DNA from: CAWFQB01 sp965277875
GTDB taxonomy: Bacteria > Armatimonadota > Chthonomonadetes > Chthonomonadales > Chthonomonadaceae
Direction: 5' to 3'
Length of the DNA: 64,000 bases
Assembly (NCBI GenBank): GCA_965277875.1
Contig: CBDIDV010000002.1
Span: 5,766,001-5,830,000 of the forward strand
Position 1 is the first letter of the stretch. Each line of letters opens with the position of its first letter. Below the pieces are notes generated by a model. It was not told the origin of the DNA. It worked only from the letters and a program-made list of their open reading frames with translations, and ran no database searches. Shown piece after piece: positions 59,701-64,000 of the stretch. Made by a program: the position numbers and the translations under genes.

Positions 59701-60666
59701 GCTTTTAGCCGCCCTAAGATTGTCTATCCTGTTATTGGAAAAGAGCCTCGGTTTGCCTTTGATCGAGACGGCATGTTTACCAATGATAAGGCATTCATCA
59801 TTGAAACCGACGATATGTTTCTGTGCGGCCTGCTAAATTCAGCGGCGGTCTGGCTGTGGCTGAAATGCCGGGCGTCCGCTTTAGGAGATGCCGAGGACGG
59901 CGGGCGTCTTGAACTTCGCTCCATCTACATGGAGAAAGTTCCCGTTCCGCCGGTGTGCAGTCAGGACCGCGCCGCGATTGAAGCTCTGGTAAACCGCATC
60001 CTCGGCCAGAAGGCTGCCGCCCCGTCTGCCGACGTGACCGAACTGGAAGCGGAAATTGACCGGCGCGTTGAGTTTCTGTACTTCCATGCGGACGAAGCCC
60101 CGACTTACGACGCGTGGATCGCAAAGCAGGAGGCGGAACGCGGCACGGACATCGCCCACATACGCGGCCTAATCGCGGGCGGCGAGAACGCGCATGTCGA
60201 GTTCAAGGAGTCGGTCGTGTGGGACATACGGCAGGATAAGCACAGCCTGACGATGCGCGACGAGGTACTCAAGGAAATCTGCGCGTTCCTCAACGCGGAC
60301 GGCGGCACGATCCTGTGCGGCGTCCACGACACCGAGGGCGTTAAGGGCCTGCGCCGCGACCTGAAACACGCGGGCAATGCCGACAAGCTGGGGCTAGTGC
60401 TGACGAACGCGCTGGGCGATGTCCTGCGCCCGCACCCGGTCGAACTGGTCACGCTGCGCTTTGTAGCCATAGACGGCGAGACGATCCTGCGTATAGATGT
60501 CCGGCCCGATCCGGCCCACCGCTACGAAAGCGCGTCCACGCGCCCCGAAGACGCGGGCAAGAAACTTTCCCGGACGTATGTTCGGGTCACGGGCAGCGCG
60601 AAAGTGCTGGAAGGCCAGGACTTGATCAACTGGTGGGATCGGCGGCGTGTGCAGGCCGGGCGGTGA
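56764..60666 (+). CDS. N6-adenine methyltransferase fused to Schlafen AlbA_2 domain
   Basis: 1300 residues, starting in the ATGA overlap with the helicase gene. The Eco57I/PglX-type methylase core shows TGTYYTPRPIVEFMVNEAL, the S-adenosylmethionine motif VDPACGSGAYLLMLLQ (~residue 458), YGVDKSAVAVRIARLRLWLS and the catalytic LANPPF (~678), then GVMAFISSNKWHKAGYG and a presumed target-recognition region (KFIGSRIYRGILTGLNEAF). Residues ~1130-1295 are an AlbA_2 domain as in Schlafen-like proteins (NAHVEFKESVVWD, EICAFLNADGGTILCGV), which usually binds or cuts nucleic acid. No classical PD-(D/E)XK cleavage domain is seen. It probably methylates host DNA; whether the AlbA_2 part cleaves is unknown. 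Confidence 0.88.
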   Translation: MIEPRLLHNVIDQDTLVDLLRTREDGGGLGWPVDRDAPFQLEPEIAKGVKGGSHVTVSRLIPPSSEESRLVLLAEFERPYVRRDLRELLASVRRHIRATGRFADHTGLGDTLFIVTAKDAKQNDTGNAKDDYEDVRFVLFEEGERRLPRIRSFGWQRAFVGRTVLTHNLGRLLWSDRQMWERAWDVDALTDEFYNEFVKAFNAVREVTSHPGTSEQKTAYVQQLLNRLLFIAFIERMGWLKTPDGSSDYLHAQWLRYSAPDRPDRYAQVADKSLIPATFNGLLGQLFFNALDAPSGVSPGHPMYPILGSVPYLNGGLFSEEAGLDVVGVTVADEVFDKILGDKRPGFEGGLFRRFNFTVTESTPLDQEVAVDPEMLGKIFERIIIADERHQTGTYYTPRPIVEFMVNEALKGYLCERGLPADKAALLVDDDTVESDALSFRASEMQDALDWLFEARAVDPACGSGAYLLMLLQRLFELTDRLEVVQNKRRNPSQKHAYDTKLRLLERCVYGVDKSAVAVRIARLRLWLSLVVENKGEKPEPLPSFDFLIMCGDSLASPVKPDQHTLGHPHDAIREYTRMKRRYFHPGPDETKPTRDAMTRKRAEIARAFDDEMSGSKLRALASNPFDWEIDFAEVFDPQESEYTADGRMNMGAAGGKNGQAELPAAAARLPGFDIVLANPPFVNSGELLRNVGAEYKAALVEAYSETGTGSADLYVYFYNRALQILRSGGVMAFISSNKWHKAGYGEKLRRYVAQNTSVRDIVDFGELPVFQNVATFPMIFIAQKQAKAVQARPQSAKFVQVKSLDAPYPDVTELTKQLGFVLPPDAIVNDEWTLADEQTLQRLRIMNKRGTPLKKFIGSRIYRGILTGLNEAFVINSQTRQKLIADDPRSSEIIKPLAVGDDVRRWNIRSQNRWLLFTRRGTNIDDYPAVKQHLEQFRTQLEPKPRDWQPSQTSKTWTGRKAGSYRWYEIQDEVAYWKAFSRPKIVYPVIGKEPRFAFDRDGMFTNDKAFIIETDDMFLCGLLNSAAVWLWLKCRASALGDAEDGGRLELRSIYMEKVPVPPVCSQDRAAIEALVNRILGQKAAAPSADVTELEAEIDRRVEFLYFHADEAPTYDAWIAKQEAERGTDIAHIRGLIAGGENAHVEFKESVVWDIRQDKHSLTMRDEVLKEICAFLNADGGTILCGVHDTEGVKGLRRDLKHAGNADKLGLVLTNALGDVLRPHPVELVTLRFVAIDGETILRIDVRPDPAHRYESASTRPEDAGKKLSRTYVRVTGSAKVLEGQDLINWWDRRRVQAGR

Positions 60667-60678
60667 CGAGGGCTGTGT

Positions 60679-60829
60679 CCCTCACCCGGCCTCCGGCCAC
60701 CCTCTCCCGTTCCGGGCGAGGGCTGGTTCGAAAGCTGAGTGCGCTGAATAAAGACTTGCATATAACGGCGAACCCACTTCCTTCCTCGCTCCCCTCTACC
60801 CTTCGGGGAGAGGGGCCGGGGGTGAGGGG
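60679..60829. repeat. Dispersed palindromic repeat, copy A
   Basis: Starts CCCTCACCCGGCCTCCGGCC and ends GGCCGGGGGTGAGGG, so the ends are imperfect inverted repeats. Related copies lie at 61711 and 61892. It fills the gap between the methylase and DUF559 genes. Confidence 0.75.
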
Positions 60830-60892
60830 AAAATCTTCCAATCTGCACACGCTTTGCCTGTCCCTCCTTCCAGTTTCAGGAGATTGTGTCCG

Positions 60893-61279
60893 ATGCCCGA
60901 CGACAAGAACCGCCTGCACATCCACCCGCAACTGACCGAACGCGCCCGCCAGTTTCGCCGCGAACTGACACCGATGGAGGCGCGGCTCTGGCAATGTCTG
61001 CGCGACCGGCGGTGTGACGGGCATAAGTTCCGGCGGCAGGTCGTGCTGGACAGGTTTATCGCCGACTTTTACTGCCCCGCCGCGCATCTGCTTGTCGAGG
61101 TGGACGGCAGTTCGCACAACGGCACGGTCGAGCGCGACGCGGCCCGCGACGAATGGCTTGCCCTGCACGGCCATCACACCCTGCGCGTCACAAACGCCGA
61201 TGTGCGCGACAATCTGGAAGGTGTGCTTGTACTGATCGCCCAGACCTGTGTGTTGCTGCAATCCTCGGAGGCGGAATAA
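60893..61279 (+). CDS. DUF559 (Vsr/REase-like) endonuclease
   Basis: 128 residues from ATG 60893 (AGGAG, 10-nt spacing). The family core is complete: ARQFRRELTPMEARLWQCLR, FRRQVVLDRFIADFYCPAAH with Asp, LLVEVDGSSHNG with Glu and Asp, and VTNADVRDNLEGVL. DUF559 proteins are very-short-patch-repair-like PD-(D/E)XK nucleases that often stand beside methylases, here directly after the methylase/helicase operon but separated by a repeat of ~150 bp. It may be the nuclease of that system or an unrelated neighbour. Confidence 0.85.
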   Translation: MPDDKNRLHIHPQLTERARQFRRELTPMEARLWQCLRDRRCDGHKFRRQVVLDRFIADFYCPAAHLLVEVDGSSHNGTVERDAARDEWLALHGHHTLRVTNADVRDNLEGVLVLIAQTCVLLQSSEAE

Positions 61280-61710
61280 ACACAAAAACAGCACATAAAA
61301 GCTGCAACCTTTTCCCATTAGACAACGTCAAAGCGCATACACACGTCTACTAAATGGAAAAAGGGAACCATCGCCTATGCTCTGTCTGCTCCCGCGTCCT
61401 CGTGGCGAACTTCCCCGCCCCCCGTAACGCCTGCGAGGTCACGACGCCTCTGCTCACAACCGCATAGACCAACGAGACACCGGGCTGAAAGCGCTGCATT
61501 GCCACTATTTCGACGCTGTCTTTCCATATTTCCCTTTTCCACAAATACCCCTTCCCGCGCCCGATGTCTTCGCGACTCGGCCACCGTAACCCGCTGCCAC
61601 GACCCTGTACCCGCTCGATGGCGCAAAATCCAAATGTTTTCCCAGATACGCCAAAAATAATTCAGCAAATCCGACGTTTTGCCCTCTAAATAAGGGATTA
61701 TAATTTGTGT

Positions 61711-61861
61711 CCCTCACCCGGCCTTCGGCCACCCTCTCCCGTTCCGGGAGAAGGCTAACGTGGAAGCTGAGTGCATTAGACAAAGATTCGATACAGCGGC
61801 GAACCCATGAACTTCTTCGCTCCCCTCTCCCATGCGGGGAGTAGGGGCCGGGGGTGAGGGG
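61711..61861. repeat. Dispersed palindromic repeat, copy B
   Basis: Same start (CCCTCACCCGGCCTTCGGCC) and same end as copy A, same length (151 bp), with an internal GGCGAACCCATGAACTTC segment also found in copy C. Confidence 0.75.
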
Positions 61862-61891
61862 AGAAGGCCAGGGCGTTGACGGGGGTTTTGT

Positions 61892-62059
61892 CCCTCACCC
61901 GGCCTCCGGCCACCCTCTCCCGTTCTGGGAGAAGGCCAGTTTGCAAGTCGAGTGTATTGATTGCAGATTTGCGTTGAATACAGACTTGCGTTTAACGGCG
62001 AACCCCTGAACTTCCTCGCTCCCCTCTACCCTTCGGGGAGAGGGGCCGGGGGTGAGGGG
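61892..62059. repeat. Dispersed palindromic repeat, copy C
   Basis: Same ends as copies A and B but 168 bp long, because of an extra 17-bp stretch with a partial internal duplication (CAGATTTGCGTTGAATACAG region). It lies 30 bp from copy B in the same orientation. Confidence 0.75.
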
Positions 62060-62109
62060 CGAAGCCTCCTACGCAGCGCGTCTCGATAACTCAGGAGTTT
62101 TATTAATCC

Positions 62110-64000
62110 ATGTCCCGTAAGTTCAGGTTGAATGCGTATACATGCGGTTTTGGCGCGTCCGGTGTGGCGTTTATGGCCGCGCTGGGGTGGGGCGGTACGT
62201 CGAACGCGGCCACGCCCGCCCCCGCCCGCCCGGATCTCGAACAGCGGTTCGCCGGCACGGTCAAGCCGTTTATGCAGGCGTACTGCACCACCTGTCACGG
62301 CGGAAAAAACCCGCAGGCGCAGCTCGACATGAGCGCGTATGGCACGATGGACAGCGTCACTCGCGACTCGGCGCACTGGTCGCTGATTCTGGATCGCATC
62401 GCGGCGGGGCAGATGCCGCCCCTGGGCGCGAAGCAGCCCGCCGCCAAACAGCGCGACGCCGTAGTAACATGGATCGGTGACGCGCGGCGCTACGAGGCGC
62501 AGCGCAACGCGGGTGACCCCGGCCCCGTGCCGACCCGCCGCCTGAGCAATGCCGAATACGATTACACCATCCGCGACCTGACCGGCGTAGACCTGCGCCC
62601 CACCCGCGAGTTTCCCGTAGACCCCGCCAACCTGGAAGGCTTCGACAACTCCGGCGAGTCGCTTACGCTCTCGTCCGCGCTGATGAAAAAGTACGTGGGC
62701 GCGGCGCGGGATGTGGCGGATCACATGGCGCTGACCTCGCGGGGTCTGGAGTTCGCGTCCCATCCCGTTCTGGCCGAGACCGACCGCGACAAATACTGTA
62801 TCCTGCGTATCGTGGACTTCTACAAGCGGCAGCCCACCGATTTTGCCGATTACTTTGAGGCCGCATGGCGCTACCGCTATCGCGCCGCCCTGGGTATGCC
62901 CAACGCCAGCCTGCCGACGATTGCGGCCAACGCTAAAATCAGCCCGCGCTACCTTGATCTGGTTTGGAAAACGCTGAACGCGCCGGACGAAAAAGTCGGC
63001 CCCATCGCCGCGTTGCAGACCAAGTGGAACGCCCTGCCCGCCCCCGACAAGACACCGTCAAATAGGACGCACAACCCCGCCGAGGACGCGGCGCATACAG
63101 GCTGCATCGCCCTGCGCGACTGGGTCACGGGATTGCGTAAGAAAGCCGCATGGCGCTTCAACAACCTGAACGTTCCGCGCGGCTTCTCGAATGGCGGACA
63201 GTGTTTCGTGTTGTGGAAGGATCGGCAGTACGCCTCGCACCGCCGCCAACTCGACCCGTCCACGCTGCAAATCGCCGGCGTACCTGTGACGCGCACCCTT
63301 CCTACGCGCCGCAGCCGGACGCCGCAGCCGCCCAAGACCGTTACCGATCCCGTAGAGGCCGATCTGTTCGTGCCGCAGGACGAGACCGCGCGCGTCCCTT
63401 ACGTCGCGAGTTTCGACAAGTTTTGCAGCGTGTTCCCGGACGCGTTCTACATCGCCGAACGGGGCCGCATGTTCGTGGACGATCCGGGCGACAAGGGCCG
63501 GCTGCTCACGGCAGGGCTGCACAATTCGATGGGCTACTTCCGCGACGACACGCCCCTGATGGAGCTGATGCTCGACGACAAGCAGCGCGCCGACCTGAAC
63601 CGAATGTGGCTGGATTTCGATCTGGTCGCCTTTATCCCGGAGCGGATGCACCTGGAATTCTTCGTCTACGAACGCGCCGAGGCCGGAACCATCAACGACC
63701 CGGAATTCAACTTTGCGCGGCCCGAAGACAAGGACGCCACCTCGGACGCCAAAATCAAGCGGCTGGCCGACGCGTATCTCGCCAAAGCCCGCAAAAACGG
63801 CGGCGAACCGCTCGCGCTTCAAGCGATTGAAGATCATTTCAAGTGGGTCTCGACGAACATCAGAGCGACCGAAAAAGCGCGTCTGGCCGCAGAGCCGAAC
63901 CACATCCGGGCGCTCGTAGACTTTGCGCGGCAGGCGTTTCGCCGCCCCCTGACGCCGCAGGAGCAGAGCGGCATCGTCGCCTTTTACTGGACGCTGCGCC
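62110..64000 (+). CDS. Planctomycete-type cytochrome c / DUF1587 protein, 3' truncated by window end
   Basis: The frame is open from ATG 62110 to the window end (630 residues seen). A hydrophobic N-terminal segment (GFGASGVAFMAALGWGG) gives export. A c-type haem site follows: YCTTCHGGKNPQAQLDMSAY (Cys-x2-Cys-His) with a distal QMPP. Then comes a DUF1587 region (RRLSNAEYDYTIRDLTGVDL, FPVDPANLEGFDNSGESLTL), and near the edge a DUF1595-like start (ALVDFARQAFRRPLTPQEQS); the DUF1592/DUF1588 parts would lie further on. Such large proteins are characteristic of Planctomycetota, Verrucomicrobiota and Armatimonadota, are exported and are usually paired with a DUF1501/DUF1552 gene. Role: unknown, possibly electron transfer linked to polysaccharide degradation. 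Confidence 0.88.
   Translation, partial: MSRKFRLNAYTCGFGASGVAFMAALGWGGTSNAATPAPARPDLEQRFAGTVKPFMQAYCTTCHGGKNPQAQLDMSAYGTMDSVTRDSAHWSLILDRIAAGQMPPLGAKQPAAKQRDAVVTWIGDARRYEAQRNAGDPGPVPTRRLSNAEYDYTIRDLTGVDLRPTREFPVDPANLEGFDNSGESLTLSSALMKKYVGAARDVADHMALTSRGLEFASHPVLAETDRDKYCILRIVDFYKRQPTDFADYFEAAWRYRYRAALGMPNASLPTIAANAKISPRYLDLVWKTLNAPDEKVGPIAALQTKWNALPAPDKTPSNRTHNPAEDAAHTGCIALRDWVTGLRKKAAWRFNNLNVPRGFSNGGQCFVLWKDRQYASHRRQLDPSTLQIAGVPVTRTLPTRRSRTPQPPKTVTDPVEADLFVPQDETARVPYVASFDKFCSVFPDAFYIAERGRMFVDDPGDKGRLLTAGLHNSMGYFRDDTPLMELMLDDKQRADLNRMWLDFDLVAFIPERMHLEFFVYERAEAGTINDPEFNFARPEDKDATSDAKIKRLADAYLAKARKNGGEPLALQAIEDHFKWVSTNIRATEKARLAAEPNHIRALVDFARQAFRRPLTPQEQSGIVAFYWTLR

Larger units (their letters stand above)
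61280..62109. other. Noncoding stretch with dispersed repeats
   Basis: About 830 bp between the DUF559 and cytochrome genes. The second half consists mostly of repeat copies B and C. In the first half (61280-61700) I see nothing gene-like; short frames there lack ribosome-binding sites. Confidence 0.65.

Noticed and set aside
61354..61467. 37-residue frame after the DUF559 gene
   Set aside because: No ribosome-binding site, no family resemblance and odd composition; kept as noncoding.
53363..64000. Attachment-site repeat of the tRNA-Ser 3' end
   Set aside because: I searched by eye for GGTTCGAATCCTGTCCTCT and shorter forms and found no convincing copy; short CCTCTCC words in the dispersed repeats are not significant.

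Overview
This 64-kb window comes from a high-GC, free-living, diderm-type bacterium. Several features point to Armatimonadota, with a Planctomycetota-like lineage as the alternative: a DUF1559-style pseudopilin, Tat-exported Gfo/Idh/MocA and TIM-barrel sugar proteins, a planctomycete-type cytochrome c / DUF1587 protein, the hopanoid genes hpnJ and hpnK, and families such as Uma2 and DUF4058 that expand in these phyla. This placement is inference; there is no rRNA in the window. The only RNA gene recognised with confidence is a tRNA-Ser(UGA).

Layout. 1-4.5 kb: the tail of a restriction-type nuclease, a serine hydrolase, a LolA-like secreted protein, a WecA/MraY-type glycosyl-phosphate transferase and a lipoprotein. 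4.6-9 kb: a minus-strand run of secreted or Tat-exported sugar-metabolism proteins, divergent from an ApbE flavin transferase. 9-15.9 kb: secreted proteins of unknown function, then wecB and recJ. 16-19.1 kb (minus strand): a TPR protein, a small protein and a membrane/coiled-coil protein. 19.4-28.5 kb: a Uma2 nuclease, an ankyrin-like protein, a circularly permuted ATP-grasp protein, a large XPB-associated/WYL-like protein, a pseudopilin and the principal sigma factor. 28.5-29.7 kb: a PIN toxin-antitoxin pair held between two copies of the sigma-factor 3' end. 30-35.4 kb: a lipase, then a minus-strand DUF1854 / acetyltransferase / zinc-ribbon ABC exporter group. 35.8-38.9 kb: a complete IS1595-family element with perfect 27-bp terminal inverted repeats and a three-gene cargo operon that includes a Clp-fold SDH protease. 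40-47 kb: hpnJ and hpnK, separated by DUF4058, Uma2 and DUF2071 genes. 47.1-49.7 kb: an ECF sigma / anti-sigma / RseB-like operon. 50-52.7 kb: rapZ-yvcK. 53.3-61.3 kb: tRNA-Ser followed by a defence-type operon. 62.1 kb to the end: a truncated cytochrome c / DUF1587 gene.

The two most unusual loci are as follows. (1) The translationally coupled pair at 53.5-60.7 kb: a PLD-nuclease-fused SNF2-type helicase, and a 1300-residue N6-adenine methyltransferase whose C-terminus is a Schlafen AlbA_2 domain. A DUF559 nuclease gene follows. The pair recalls the helicase and methylase subunits of DISARM or Eco57I-type systems, but the domain arrangement differs and no DISARM core genes are in the window. 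(2) The IS1595 element carrying the protease cargo. Its noncoding end has two perfect long hairpins, and its left end seems to have been split by a small palindromic insertion.

Small dispersed palindromic or repeat elements are common between genes (3.7, 15.9, 33.0, 35.7, 60.7 and 61.7-62.1 kb). An extended -10 motif, TGCTATACT, recurs upstream of four genes and probably reflects housekeeping promoters. Coding-strand assignments rest on family recognition; many long antisense reading frames are high-GC shadows and were left out.
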